From NCBI GenBank assembly GCA_001910725.1, contig MJGA01000040.1:146745-210744 (forward strand): a DNA stretch of 64,000 nt, written 5' to 3'. Positions 1 through 11,776 of this stretch are shown one piece after another (positions within the stretch are counted from its first letter, which is position 1; the number at the start of each line of letters is the position of its first letter). The notes beneath the pieces were generated by a model that did no database searches, was not told where the DNA came from, and saw only the letters and a program-made list of their open reading frames with translations. Source of the stretch: Phanerodontia chrysosporium (Eukaryota; Basidiomycota; Agaricomycetes; Polyporales; Phanerochaetaceae). The translations under genes and the position numbers were made by a program.

Positions 1-1313
1 TCCACACAAATACATAGAGCACCACAGAATAGGCAATTAATTATTGGATTATATGTCAGAACACAGTAAATTGTAATGTATATAATGTAAAATAAATTAG
101 CAGCAAAAAGTAACGTTTTTAAAATAGAAATTAAAGCATGAAGAAATCGTACCCGCCGAATTACGGCCCGCACTAACCTAGTCACATTGTACATACCAGC
201 CTAGCTTGTCCAGAGATTTTGATGTGTGTGTGTGAGCAAAGCGCCGTGCTATCGAGGTCAATCACTCCGCCCTGCTCGCGTGGCTCATGCATGGACACAG
301 GCGCTCATGGTCCGCCCCGCCTCGGGGCGCGCGCCCGTAACAAACTTGTGAGCGCAAATACTTACCAGGGGTAATTTCCTAAGGTTAGCTGCTGTGACGA
401 ATTTGTTTCTTACATTACTAAGTAATTTTCCTTACTGAAAGCTAGAGTCTCCCGCTTGTGCTTGCTCTTGCGCACCACTGCTAGAAGGATTATATTCAAG
501 CGCCCAAAAGCGCGCGAGAGCGCGGGTACAACGGTGTCGCCTTTGACGAAAACAAGTCTACGGATAGGTAAGGGTTGACGTAGAAGGAACTTGCCTGATC
601 AAGTACATTGTCAGAGGACCATGCTTTGTTGATTTCTTTCCCGCAGCTCGGAGCCAGGTGGCAAATTCCAACAATCCGGTCCGCGGAGACAATTGCAGCG
701 TTCGGTTGGTGATCTTGCGTGGACCGGCTAACTTGGAACAGTTGACTTGTTGCGTCGACGCGCAGGAAGGGCGTGTACCACTCAACGTACAGAAGAGGGT
801 GGGGAACGAGGCCGTATTGTGCCGGCAACTCAAAGATGACTCGCACGCGAGCAAGACAAAGGCCTGGTCATGTTGATAATCAAGGTGAGTCAACATGCCA
901 CAGCATTCTCCAAGTTATCACGCACCGTCTAGAGAACCTGCCTCTGCATTCTTATAGATCTCGGGATGTTCCACCAGCAGTACAGGGTCAAATCGTCCTG
1001 GGCGTGGATGCCGGCGACCAGATCCATGCAACGGTGTTGACGCTCGAAGTCGATCGAGCACCAGTACCCGAGAGGTGAATGGGTTCCATGGTCTCTCGAG
1101 CTTCAGCTGCTTGTAGACGTGATATTTGGTGAGTGCAGATGGGGCGACCGTTGCGGTAGGTATGTTCATTGCGATATAGGCTCCAAATGCCTTGAGGAAA
1201 CCGGTCGCACCGTGTTGCTCGATCAGCGTGGAGAGACGTGTCTGGGGAAAGGGCGAGGACTTCGCGAGGCGGTAATGGCGAGGGAAAGAGCAATCTAGGA
1301 ACCGTACGTCTTG
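1..1313. other. No supported gene; 3' flank of Plavaka transposase
   Basis: I see no convincing coding region here. The first 150 bases are AT-rich and the rest is of mixed composition. The stretch lies downstream of the minus-strand transposase and probably holds the 3' part of that element, but I could not find a terminal inverted repeat. Short open frames on both strands have no recognisable domains. Confidence 0.5.
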
Positions 1314-3628
1314 TCACTCGACTTCGGCGTCGTCGACATCTGACGCTTCTTTATCACCAGCCTCTTCTGATGCCGTTGATGCCTTGCATACAGCGTCGCG
1401 TGCATCGCACCATGCGATATATGCTGTGCGGAAATCGAGTGCGTCTTGACATGTGAGCCATGTCGTCATGTGCGCGATGTAGTCCTTGTGATTACCAGCA
1501 TGGTAAGCATATTTCGCATAGTCAATATGCAGCCGCTCGGATAACTCTGTGTTATAGCCATCGGCGGTACCTTTCCGCCAGATATTCTCGACGTAGTGGC
1601 ATAGGGAATGAAGCTTGGGCATGTTGAAGTGCTTACGAACGCCAAGCTCGACAAAGACGTCCTTGTGCCGGTGGAATGTAGCCAGAGCGGTCTCAAGAGC
1701 ATTCAGCGATGCCGTTGTATGCATCTGAAACTGGGCGTAGTACATGAAGTCAATCAAGGCCTGGACGACCATGAGAACAGTACTGTTCACCGCACCAGCG
1801 ATGAGAGCAACAAAAACCTTCTGCATCTCCTTGTGCTCGCCACCAGTCCATTGCGAGACATGGGAGATCCCTTTGGAGAAATGCCGAAGTCCAGGTGCGT
1901 CTGCCATTGCTTGGAAGCGGCGGTCGAGCTCGTCTTCTCCAACAATCTGAGTTATCCATTTCACCAGGTGATCCTTAAAGATGCCCTTGTGAAGCTGATG
2001 CAAGATATCAGGCGTGATGCATGAGAAGATATTGCAGTAGGGAAGCTCTGCCCAGAACGGCTCGTAAACGGGGCGCAGACCCTGATCGGTGAACTCTGGT
2101 GGGTCAAGACCTACCTTATGCGCAGCGAGGGCCTCAAGTGTTGTGTTGACATCGCGTGGAGTACAGATGCCCAGATCTCCACGCTGGTTTGGAAGTACGG
2201 TGCCGCGGGGACAGAAGCTTTCTCGCACGTTCACAACCAGGCACTGCTCCGGATGGTCTGCGACGTAGGCGGCGAGAAGTGGAAAGACACGGCGAATATT
2301 TCCATCAGCGCAGAGCATCTTCTCGCCGTCCTTGCCTGCAGCGATAAGCGGTGCGATGATCTTCCCCATACAGTGATGAAAGAGGCAATAGCCTGCATTC
2401 GAGCGAGCATCATCGTCGGAGAAGCACTCGAGCTTCGAGACAGGTATGTATCCCACAAGGATTGTTGCATGCGCAGAGACCTGACGCCTCTTCTCTTTTG
2501 CAATGTTGCCGATAGACAAGTAAACAGGCCAGGCTGTCTGGTCTCCTCGGAACTGGGATAGCTTCGTCTTGTCAGAGGCGAGAATGATGGGAGCAATGGT
2601 GGCTCCACGCGGAAGGACATTCTGATGAGAAGCTGGTAAGCATTCCGCAGTGCTGCCGTTAGGGAGATTGAAGCAACTGAACATACCTGTGTTTCCCACC
2701 ACCAGTCCGCCGTCCACATCTCGTCGACACACCGCGCGGTACATCCTTCATCGAGATACACCTGTTCGGGAGCGTACGCCATACAATCACGGAATGCAGG
2801 GTTGCCGATGAGCTCCCGGACACATTCGACAGGATCGCGCCGCCATATCTCCAACTTCTCTGTAAGTGGAACTCCCTCTTCGTCCAGCACGTCTCCCGTG
2901 ACGGTGACTTCATCCAGTAGCCATTCCTGACCGCCCCGTGGAAGCTTGTCAAGTTTCTGGAAGAACTTGTATTTGCTTGCCGTAGACAGCCCCAGACTCT
3001 TGATCTATGAGCAGGTACTCAGGCTAAGTCCAAAAGACGAATAGACGTTGTTATGGCTCACCATGTCCAACCTCAGGAATTCGTCAATCTTGTTATGACC
3101 GAGACTCTTCGCTAGAAACCGTGCGAGTTTCCACTCCTCTCTGCTTGCATACGGAGCCCATGGCTCTCGTCCCTCGCTCTTATCTGCCTTTGCCATATCC
3201 TCATATCGTGTTGTCCCCATGCCAAAAGTTGCGCCTGCCTCCCTTGGGTGGTAGTAATAGAAGCGGACATGCCCGTCGGCATCCTCGTCTTCAGGTACGT
3301 CCTCGATGGTTACCCGAGATGATGTGTGCTGGCTCTGCATGCCAGCCTCTGACTTATTCAGTCTACCCGCAGATTGGGCATTACTGCTGCACATGTTGAC
3401 GTCGAACTCGCCAGAAGATGGATGGTGGTGTTCAAGGGCCTTCAGATGCAGGGTCTGGGACAAAATACAGGCCTCCCATCGTAGGCGACAAGCTGGTGTA
3501 TTCTGAATATGCCGCTTGACACCTGCCGGAGTAGGGAGAGCCTTTCCACAGTGTCCACAGCGGTGCAAAGAGTTTTTCAGCCTCTGTCCAAGTCGACTGC
3601 GTTGGTCTCGAGATCCAGATGAAATCAT
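1314..3628 (-). CDS. Plavaka-type (CACTA-like) transposase, intact, about 730 aa
   Basis: Three exons, 3628-3062, 3004-2687 and 2621-1314, are joined by phase-0 GT..AG introns and give about 730 aa. The N-terminus has a C2H2-like finger (CGHCGK ... H-x4-H region). It is followed by a WAPYASREEW block and then the large conserved Plavaka region with ASDKTKLSQF, PVYLSIGNI, DHPEQ, ITPDILHQLHKGI and the late HFNMPKLHSLCHYV and NTELSERLHIDYAK motifs. These are hallmarks of the Plavaka transposases of Agaricomycetes, which move CACTA-like DNA elements. The tail is acidic. The ATG at 3628 was chosen because it keeps exon 1 in phase and lies just before the zinc finger. A longer 5' exon is possible. 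There is no internal stop or frameshift, so the gene could be functional. It is divergent from the DUF6532 gene at 4-5.8 kb. Confidence 0.88.
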
Positions 3629-3985
3629 CAAGCTCAGGTGAGTCCAGTGAATAGCATTCGACGACAGCCTCTCACAGCCGTTTCGCAACCACAGGATGAC
3701 TCATTAGGCTTAGTTTCACAACCGATCGGGTGGAGTGTAACTGTACAGTTATTGATCGTGTGGATCTGAGCTCTAGCGCTCTTTCACGGTGAGTACAATT
3801 CTAGCCTGCGCTCTTGGGACACAAGACGTGAACGATCCCGTTAGATGCCTTCAGACCGTGCAGCAGGAACGGCACGAACTCGTACACCTTCAGCCAAGCA
3901 ACAACAACTTGACGGTAAGCATTCTGCTGCTGCGCCTGCCAGGATATCACCACGCCAAACCTACCGCTAATTCCTATGCACTTCA

Positions 3986-5803
3986 GAGGCGAAATTTAAT
4001 GCTCTTAAGCAGAAAAACCAACCCAAGCCACCCACCCGTAAGGAGAGGGCCATTACACAAAAGATCAACAATGCAACCGCGGGATCGGTGAGTAGAGTAC
4101 TTTTGCATCTGCTTATCATGCTAAAATCCTTGCAGATTGTGAGCAAGAATGTTCCGCTCGTCCGCAAGGTCGTGACCCCACGGGCTCTAAACAGGGGCAC
4201 TGCACCAACCCCTACTCCTGCATCTGCACCTCGCCCTGGACCACCAAGACCTCGAGGCACAGCTCGTCGAGTCGTGTACTCACCAGCACCAGAAGGTACG
4301 CATTCAATGCCTTTTAATCGGTGCACCACATGTTTACTTTTCTCTGCCTATTACCTGACCTCTAGACGATGACGCCTCAGATGAAAACACGCGTGCATCA
4401 CACAGGGCCCCCTCCGAAAACACCAGCGATGACCATCGCATCTTCGACACCAACGAAGAGGCAGAAGAGTACCTCGACGACGATGTAGACCTCGACGACA
4501 TCTACAACTCAACTGAACTTGAAGTTGGCAGTGCCGAGAGCCTTGGAGCCTCTGACATCTGCGCTACTGGCAGGAAGCGCAGCCGCTCAACTAGCGAGCC
4601 GGTTGTCAACATTGACGACGACCATCTTGAAGATATCAGGCCTGTACCGAAAATCCAGAAGGTTGTCGAGCGTCAGGGGCGTGCGCGCGAGAAGGACTAT
4701 GACAGCGCCACTCAGGAAGTCATCGCCATTGCTAAGGACTTATATGAGCTTCGCCTTCTGACAATTACAGCATTTCCAAGTGTCCGAGAGCAGGACATCT
4801 GGGCCCGAGAGGCCTGGAACGAGGCATGCTTACGGTGCGACCTCGAGCTCAGAATCAGCGCAGAGGTAACAAAACTGGTGCGTACTCCTTATCATATCCA
4901 TCTGAGCCTTTAGCTAATATTCTGTACGTCGACGGCAAGCTTATCCGCCGTGGAACACATTTTCGGAGTGTCGCCAAAACACTGGCACGAACTGTTGTCA
5001 TGTCAAAATATCCGCTCTCCGACAGCACGTCGCGCAAGGCCAAGCAGCGCAACATCCTTCTCGTCAACCGCTTACTCGTTGTAACAACACATGGCTTTGT
5101 ATACCCGGTGCGTCGTAAAGTTCTGCGGTGTTTCAGTTGAGTTTAATATATCACTCGGACGACAGCTGAGCGACCTCAAGAACCCTCCAGGGCAGCGCAA
5201 GGGCATGTATCGCCACCCCGCCATCATCAAGATGCTCACTGGGTTGGTCTTCCGGCACCCGCGAGACCTCGGCATTCAATATGAAGATGTCATCGGTGAC
5301 CACATCCCTGCTGTGACGATTGCTTTTGTGTGCACGATGGCATGTCCAATATTCCTCTTACATACGCGGGCACTGACTAGTACTGCAACAGCTCGAGTAC
5401 GCACTTGGCGAATGGGCCGATACAGGTGCCCTTCAGGAAGACGTCTTCACTGAGCAAGTCGGCCGAAAGCTATTCAACGCCCATGTTGAGAGCCTAACAC
5501 GGTTCAAAAAGGCCTTCCGCTCCCAGGACCGCCTTCGCAAGATCGGCGAGCAGATTCTCATGGCGGCGCGGTATATCATTGATGCTTTAGCAGCTTCCCT
5601 TCAATATAATTTACATTTCGTGCTCTAGGGACCACGTAGGCGCGGGCCCTCTCGGTCAAGACGATGTGGCAGTTGGCGTGCCAAGTCAAGACGTCTTCGA
5701 TGCCATGGCTGCCGCATGCAGTGATTCCGAGTTGTCAGACTTCGACGACGTGCATGCTGAAGACGGCGCCGTCGATGACGAGTTCTTGCAGGCAACAGAA
5801 TGA
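3986..5803 (+). CDS. DUF6532-family protein beside Plavaka transposase
   Basis: A multi-exon gene. Readable exons lie near 3986-4087, 4138-4295, 4366-4876, 4944-5107, 5166-5330, 5391-5572 and 5630-5803. The first part is basic and Pro-rich, followed by an acidic linker. Then come REQDIWAREAWNEAC, the FRSVAKTLART block, a GMYRHPAIIKMLTGLVF motif, HIPAVTIAFVC, and the segment with EYALGEWADTGA and SLTRFKKAF. This succession is the DUF6532 domain, of unknown function, common in Agaricomycetes. The C-terminus is acidic and ends at a TGA at 5801. The start is not resolved and earlier exons are likely. The gene is head-to-head with the Plavaka transposase, so it may be a second gene of the same element (inference). 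No nucleic-acid-binding motif is obvious. Confidence 0.7.
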
Positions 5804-6072
5804 GTATATGTCTACTAGATAGCCACTGTTGCACAGTGTTCCAGAATAACATTCTATCTCTCTTGTGGATTCGCTGTCAAGGCCGACGTGAGCTATAATT
5901 TCGATTCTAAATCCTAAAGGCCTATAGCGGTCTCAATGTGAACAACCTGCCTAATTTGGAATACCAGATGAACTGGACCTTGCAGGACATTTTGAGTCGC
6001 GCGGTGTAGCAGCACACTTCACGACAGGCAAGTCAAACGCATTACAGACTGTATAGTGTGTGGTATATACAC

Positions 6073-6477
6073 TCATGCCATGTATACTACAGGTCTAGAC
6101 ATGTCTATACCGGGTGGGCTACATGAGGCAATGGTACAGGCGGTCCAAGCCAAGGGGGTATATCCAGCGGTCTGACCGGTCTGTGCTGCTTCACAAAGTC
6201 TATACCACATCGTCTTTTTCCAGATGTACGGGCACCGAGGTGTAGTGAGCGGGGCGACAACGGTCATCAAGGCGAAGAATGCCCATCCCGCTACCAAAGG
6301 CAAGGTAGACCGACCGATGGACTCATGTGCCGCGGCGGTAAAGAAGCAGAGCCCGACAAAGAACAGACCAAGGGAGATATGAAGTAGTAGGGGGAGGATC
6401 GCTGCGATCTTGAAAACTCTCCATGTTCGGAGTCCCGGATGACGATATTGTCGAGCACGGAGTTGCTCTTCAGGCGA
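6073..6477 (-). pseudogene. DUF6535 membrane protein, C-terminal part (split gene)
   Basis: This is the 3' part of the last exon, 134 codons plus stop. It starts with SPEEQLRARQYRHPGL, runs into two hydrophobic segments (around ILPLLLHISLGLFFVGL and ALMTVVAPLTTP), and ends with a short tail. The motif succession is the C-terminal half of the DUF6535 domain, an Agaricomycete integral-membrane family of unknown function. The N-terminal half lies 17.4 kb away at 23924-24518 on the same strand. Placing codon TCG (6477-6475) directly after ATA (23926-23924) gives an uninterrupted frame and the expected family sequence. The gene was therefore split by insertion of the element at 6480-23923. Confidence 0.85.
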
Positions 6478-6479
6478 TA
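6478..6479. repeat. TA target-site duplication, left copy
   Basis: The dinucleotide TA precedes the left inverted end TGTCGGAAAA. The matching copy is at 23924-23925. Keeping a single TA restores the DUF6535 reading frame, which supports it as the target duplication. Confidence 0.8.
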
Positions 6480-6489
6480 TGTCGGAAAA
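6480..6489 (+). repeat. Left terminal inverted repeat
   Basis: TGTCGGAAAA matches the right end (minus strand, TGTCGGAGAA) at 9 of 10 positions. The match fades beyond this, so the TIR is short. Confidence 0.8.
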
Positions 6490-6496
6490 TCCGTAA

Positions 6497-6534
6497 GCGC
6501 CTCCAGAGACGCTGATCTCCCCAAGGTCTCCGGA
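6497..6534 (+). repeat. Left subterminal repeat motifs
   Basis: GCGCCTCCAGA (6497-6507) and TCTCCGGA (6527-6534) recur in inverted orientation near the right end at 23817-23827 and 23829-23836. Further CTAGA-type and TCGAGA-type words follow at 6550-6640. In CACTA elements such repeats bind the accessory transposition protein; that role here is inference. Confidence 0.5.
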
Positions 6535-6765
6535 CGGGGATCTCGAGGAATCTTGAGTTATCTAGACGCTCTAGCCCCGATAGTGCGACGTCTCGAGATA
6601 ATCGAAGTGTGACGGGAGTATCTAGACGCCTTCGCGAGAAACCTCGACAGGTCGTCGCGTTCATCCTGGTCCCTGTCATTCGACGGGGCTGTTGTCCTCC
6701 CTCTCTGCCGGCGTCCATCCCATTTCATCTGTAACATACACCAGACTGCCAGGCATCGGCTCTAA

Positions 6766-9700
6766 ATGCGCGGAAAATCGAGTCGATCACTCGCTTCAGT
6801 AGGCGAGAAACTTACATGTCCGCACTGCTCCAATAGCTGGGAACCGAGAGGGTTTGAAAACCACCAGAGGGCGTGCAAAGATAAGGCACAGAGGGCAAGG
6901 AGGGACGCTGAGGCGCTTCGTCGTATAGCGAAGCAAGAGCGGCGCGAGAACAGAGGTGCGTAATAGCGGGATGTGCGGCCGACGTGCAGCTCACAAGTCA
7001 CTTGCACCCCCATAGCACGTTCGAGTGCGGACGCTCCAACAGTCACGGACTGGGGGCTTGGTATGTTCTTTCTTCTGATACTGCTTGCTCACATCAGGGC
7101 CTCTAACCCTCGTGCGCACGCAGGAGCGAGTGCACCAGTCACTTCGCGCGAGAAGAGCCCTGTCCCCGGTATGTGTCCGGTTACCCTATCGCCATCTGCG
7201 TATGCTAAAAGTTTCCATTTGTCACATAGAATCGATCGTATTTGATACGAACCCGCAGGCTCCATGCGAACACCCCGGGCGCGTCGACTGCCCATTGTCC
7301 GTGGACAACGACTGTGCACCCACTTCGCAGCTGGAGTTCGATGACATACGCGTGCAATTTCATCCCCACAGCGGGCTCGGGACGAAGATCTACCACTTCG
7401 AAGACTATCAGCGCGAACGTCTCCAGCCTGAGCCTCCGGACCCAGAGCCGTGGAAACCCTTCGCGTCGCGCGAGGACTTCGAATTCGCAGAAGCCGTGCA
7501 GCAGGCAGGTATGACCGAGGAGCAGATCAAGACTCTCCTTCGCATCATATCCGGCGTTGCTGACGGCACGTCTGCGTTCTCGCTCCGCGAGTATAAGGAC
7601 CTCACACACGCTTGGGAGAAGGCTATCCTGAATCAACCTTCGGTGCGCGTGGCTTGTATATATCTGTATAGTGTGCTAGATATGAATACAATGTGTCCGC
7701 AGTTTAAGAAGCACCAAATCACTGTCCCTCATCACACGGGAGAAAGGACGTACGATGTCTATGTCCGCAACGTCGAAGAGCTCATTATCAAGCAGCTTCA
7801 AGACCGAAACCTTATCCAGTACTTCCAGTGGGACGCCCGCCGCATGTCAAAGTGGAAGGGATCATATTGGGAGGACTTTGTCGAGTCGGAGCCTGTGACC
7901 GGCTCAATGATGTGGGACGTACAGGTATGTTGCTGCAATTATTGTACTAGGTTTACTCAGGCTCAGGCATAACATCATATCCTAGTCAAACATACCTAAG
8001 GACGCGAAGCCTCTTGGTATCTTTCTGTATGCGGACAAAAACAAGCTTTCGTCGTTCGGGACTCAGCAGGGATATCCCGTTGTTATGCGCATCACTAACA
8101 TCGAGACTCACGTTCGACATGGCGACGGTCTTGGTGGTGGTCATGTGGTCGCATTTCTGCCCGTGGTTAGTTTGGTGTAAAATGTTCCTGCTGTGGCTAC
8201 ACATCGTCTAACATCTTCAATTAGGTGAAAGAAGAGGCTGGTGAGACTGGCAAGACCAGCTTTGCGAACTTCAAGCGAGAAGTCTGGCACGCCGCAATGG
8301 AGAAGATAATTGAGCCTCTCATTCCGCTGTCGAAGGTTGGCCTTGCAGTCCGATGTGCGGATGCAATCCGGAGGATATTCTATCTTTTCCTCAATATTCT
8401 ATCGGGTGATTATGAGGAGTTGTACGCATTTCCTCTCTTAAACCTGGCATTACTAGGCATTGACGTTGATTGTCTATCTGACTGCACAGGTGTTCCATGC
8501 TTTTACTCCGAGGTAATCGGTGTCTGTGTCCATGCCCAATGTGCCTTGTACCCGCGGACCAGCTGTTCGACCTGTCCAAGGAGTGGCCTCTCCGAACCAT
8601 GCAACAAGCACAAGTTCTCTTTGCCAAGTACACACGAAAGAGTGAACTTGATGAAGCAACCCGCGAGCTTGGTATTCGACCTATCGAGGTACGCACAACT
8701 CAACATGTAAACTTCCGAATGTATATTCACAGAGAGCTGTAGAACGTCTTCTGGCAGCTTGCCAACTCGGACCCACATGAGGCTGCCTCTGTTGACAATA
8801 TGCACATGGACGAGAGCGGAACTTTCGGACACCATGCCTTTGGCGAGTTCAAAGCTCTTCTGGAGAAAAAGCGACAGCTGTCAACTCAGATAGATGCGAA
8901 GTATGTCTATATCTCTCTCTTTTGTGGCTGTTACTGACCTTGCATGCCGATGAAAGCTTTCAGGCTATGCCACGGTGGCGTGATCTCAACCATTTCGAGT
9001 CAGGTGTACTCCATGTCAACTTCACTGATGCGAGCAAATACAATGACATTTCCAAGGTGCTGTGCTCTGTCATGATACTGTTTATTCACATGCCTGATAG
9101 CAACTTAGGTCATTGTGTACGCTGCTTTCAATGTGTTTGATCACAGAATACACCCACGGGGATATTCTCTGCTCAAGCTCATTCAGAAATATGCCGAGTG
9201 CCACACGTACCTTGCAATGGAAGTCCATACAGAGGCTACACTCAACGACCTCTATCGCACCATTCTCCAGCTGCAGCGTTGTGTAGAGGTATGTCTAATC
9301 TGAATTATTTCATGGAGAATTCTATGTATATCCCCTGCGTATTCAGGAGTACAAGAAGTTCACAGACCAGGACGAGAAGCCTAAAGACTGGAATTTCATC
9401 AAGCTGCATCTACGTGTACATGGCATACGGGATATCCTTGCCAAGGGAACACTCGTCAGCATGACAACCAAGATATCAGAGAAAATTCATGGCCCAATGC
9501 GAAAGGATTACTCCCGCCGTACAAATTTCAAGAACGTCATTCCCCAGGTAAGCTGCACATGTCTCAAGTCAAGCCAACTCTGACTGTCTTGTACACATAT
9601 GCATATACAGCTGGCACTTCTAAACCACGTAATGTTCTGTGCAAGCACAATTCGGGAGAAGATTGACATTCTCGATGCATATGTGAAAGGGCAGTCTGAT

Positions 9701-10461
9701 GACGAGGACCTCTCCGAAACAACTGAGTTCCGCTTTCATCAAGTTTATCTCGGTTCAAGGCAGCCTGAGCTCACGTTGCATGATGTTGAAGTACAGCATG
9801 CATCTGACTGAGCATTCCACGAATTCCGACTTAGGCTCAACCGATTTCTCTTCAGCCTTGCTGTCAGCATCCCACGTGAGGAGACGGGGTTCTCGGCAGA
9901 CATGACGATCACTCCAACTACTGTTCGTCTCAGCCCTAACAGCACGGTGTGCCAATCTTATTCGATATCAAAGTTGGACTTGGCACTTACATGTTCTGGT
10001 CGCCATTCTAGATCATAGAATGTCGATTTCTCAAGGTCCACTATGAGTGCATATGCACGGGCCGTGAAGAGATTGACTATCTTCGCTGCAACCCTAGCTT
10101 CCATGGCTGACCACGCTACGACGGAATCATTTTTCAAGATGTCGGTGACAAGCACACGTTCGCCAAGCTAATCTTCATGTTTGTGTGTACACTCAGCACG
10201 GGGTACACAGTCCCTATCGCCCTTGTCCTACCCATGGATAGGGCAGTTGGTCCTACTCGCAAGAGTGACATTGACCTGGGGCTCTGTCGTGTCAAGGCTG
10301 GAGGCCGTCAAGATGCTCGCTTCATTCCCCTTCGCTGTGTCATCCGGGGTGCATTATTGTATCAACACCCAGACCAGCCTGATGAGTTTATTGCGGTAGA
10401 TCTAGTTGACTCTGACATGTTCCTTCGCCTGCAAGAACTGTTCCCAAAGCGCTTCCAGTAG
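6766..10461 (+). pseudogene. Plavaka-related transposase-like gene with two in-frame TGA stops
   Basis: A gene of a dozen or so exons. It opens with a C2H2-like finger (CPHCSNSWEPRGFENHQRAC). Then come EPWKPFASREDFEFAE, HTGERTYDVYVRNVEELI, a block with ADKNKLSSFGT, PVVMRITNIE and GGGHVVAFLPV, KTSFANFKREVWH, PCPMCLVPA, SFQAMPRWRDLNHF and KISEKIHGPMRKDY. The C-terminal region ends at the TAG at 10459. This is the second large Plavaka-related family of Agaricomycetes, with an N-terminal finger and a DUF6830-like end (from memory of the family). Two TGA codons interrupt the frame, at 9809-9811 and in the HG-stop-PRYDG context near 10107, both where Arg would fit. Exons otherwise splice cleanly. 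The gene as given would make a truncated protein. Confidence 0.7.
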
Positions 10462-11039
10462 TTTGTATATGTAGAAATTTAATACTCATTTATCATGAAT
10501 ATAATGTATCTCTGAAGGTCTCTACTAGATGCATCTGAGAGCTGCATCCCTAAGCCATTGGAACAGACTTGTAAAGCTGACAATGAGTCTGGCTCACCTG
10601 CAGGTCATGGGCCGGGTACCCATTGGTGACTCGTAGGGCTGCCAGACGAGGAACGGTTGGTGTTCAAGTTAGTGCGCCTGTGTTCCTATCCTCATTGATG
10701 ATGGTGCAGACAGCGTTGATGACCTCAAAGAGGAGGCGGGTGTGATTCTCGAGGCTGCCACCGTGCTCGTCCGCGGTGACGCTGCCCGAGATATTTCCAA
10801 CAACCCTTCTTCTCAACGTCGAATTCGGCCGCGTCGCCTCTGGGAGCAACGACACCGGCGTTTCGACGTACAAGTGCAGTGCAGTGCACAGGGCGCAGCA
10901 TGCGGCCAAAGAGAGGAGCGGCTGTCGCAGGGGGCTATGCCTCGACGGCGACAGCGACCGGACGGGAGAGACAGCTCTTGACGTACGTCGTCTCCTCAGG
11001 GGACTGCGGGTGGCGGCGCATGGGGTGTCCACTCGCGTG
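10462..11039. other. Intra-element spacer left of the Ty3 insertion
   Basis: No complete gene is seen. On the minus strand, 11039-10935 would be the end of a 198-codon open frame that the Ty3 element interrupts. The rest has no recognisable feature. Confidence 0.4.
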
Positions 11040-11044
11040 CAAGA
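11040..11044. repeat. CAAGA target-site duplication of the Ty3 element, left copy
   Basis: CAAGA lies directly outside the left LTR and is repeated at 18744-18748 directly outside the right LTR. Five bp is the usual duplication length for Ty3/Gypsy integrases. Confidence 0.92.
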
Positions 11045-11738
11045 TGTCGCGGAGCAGGGGCTCAACGCTTCACGAGGGAGCACAAGTGGGGAGGTCGACG
11101 AGATGGCGCGGCGGAGCGAATCACGCAGCGACGAACGGTTTGTTCAACTGTCCGTATTGACCAAGATATCATTAGTGTTTGTAATTACAATACAAGCGGG
11201 GGCTTACCTGTCCGTATTGACCAAGAGGTCGAGATGACGGACAGGAGCGAGAGGTGCTACCTATATATACTACAAGAGTTCAGGGCAGGCTATACGATTA
11301 CATAAGCTGATGGGCAGCGCTCAGCATAGCCAGCGAGGCTGCGACGCGGGCTGCGCGGCGAGGCTGTGCTGGGGCTATGTCACGAGGCTGTGTCAGCTGG
11401 CAGTATCTCGAGGCTGCGTCGGGCCGAGGCTGTGTCATCAGGCTGATCAGCTCGGCGTGTCTCGGCGAGGGGAGTCATCAGGGATGACAGTGCCTCCTCG
11501 GCGATCCGGGGAACCGGTTGCAGGGCAGACCGGTGATCCGGGCAGCGTCTGAGCGCGCAGCGGGATGCGCTGGCGTCTAGGGGTGATGCGCCATCAGGGC
11601 GCTGGCGCTGCATGGCCAGGCGCTGAGTGTGGGCGGCTAGGACTCCAGACGGCGCGAGGGCTGCTCGCCCGTTGGATTAATCGAGGAAAATAGCCAAAAA
11701 TCGGCGAAAAATAGGGCAGCACCGTCACATCCGTGACA
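11045..11738 (-). repeat. 3' LTR of the Ty3 element
   Basis: 694 bp with ends TGTC..GACA. The offset to the other LTR is constant (7005 bp) over all stretches I compared, so no indels separate them. It contains two copies of the word CTGTCCGTATTGACCAAG about 60 bp apart and a run of GAGGCTG words. Confidence 0.95.
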
Positions 11739-11752
11739 TTACCCCCCTCCTA
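11739..11752 (-). other. Polypurine tract of the Ty3 element
   Basis: On the minus strand TAGGAGGGGGGTAA directly precedes the 3' LTR. Such a purine run primes plus-strand DNA synthesis. It lies 25 bases beyond the pol stop codon. Confidence 0.85.
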
Positions 11753-11776
11753 AAACCGAGCGTCCTCGCGAGGTCG

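Noticed and set aside
171..6053. CACTA at 171 and TAGTG near 6049 as possible CACTA ends of the first Plavaka element
   Set aside because: The flanks share no target duplication and the similarity beyond CACTA is weak and gapped, so this is likely chance.
9788..9835. Short intron (GTACAG..TTAG) that would remove the first TGA of the Plavaka-related gene
   Set aside because: It would be about 44 bases and would throw the next conserved part out of frame.
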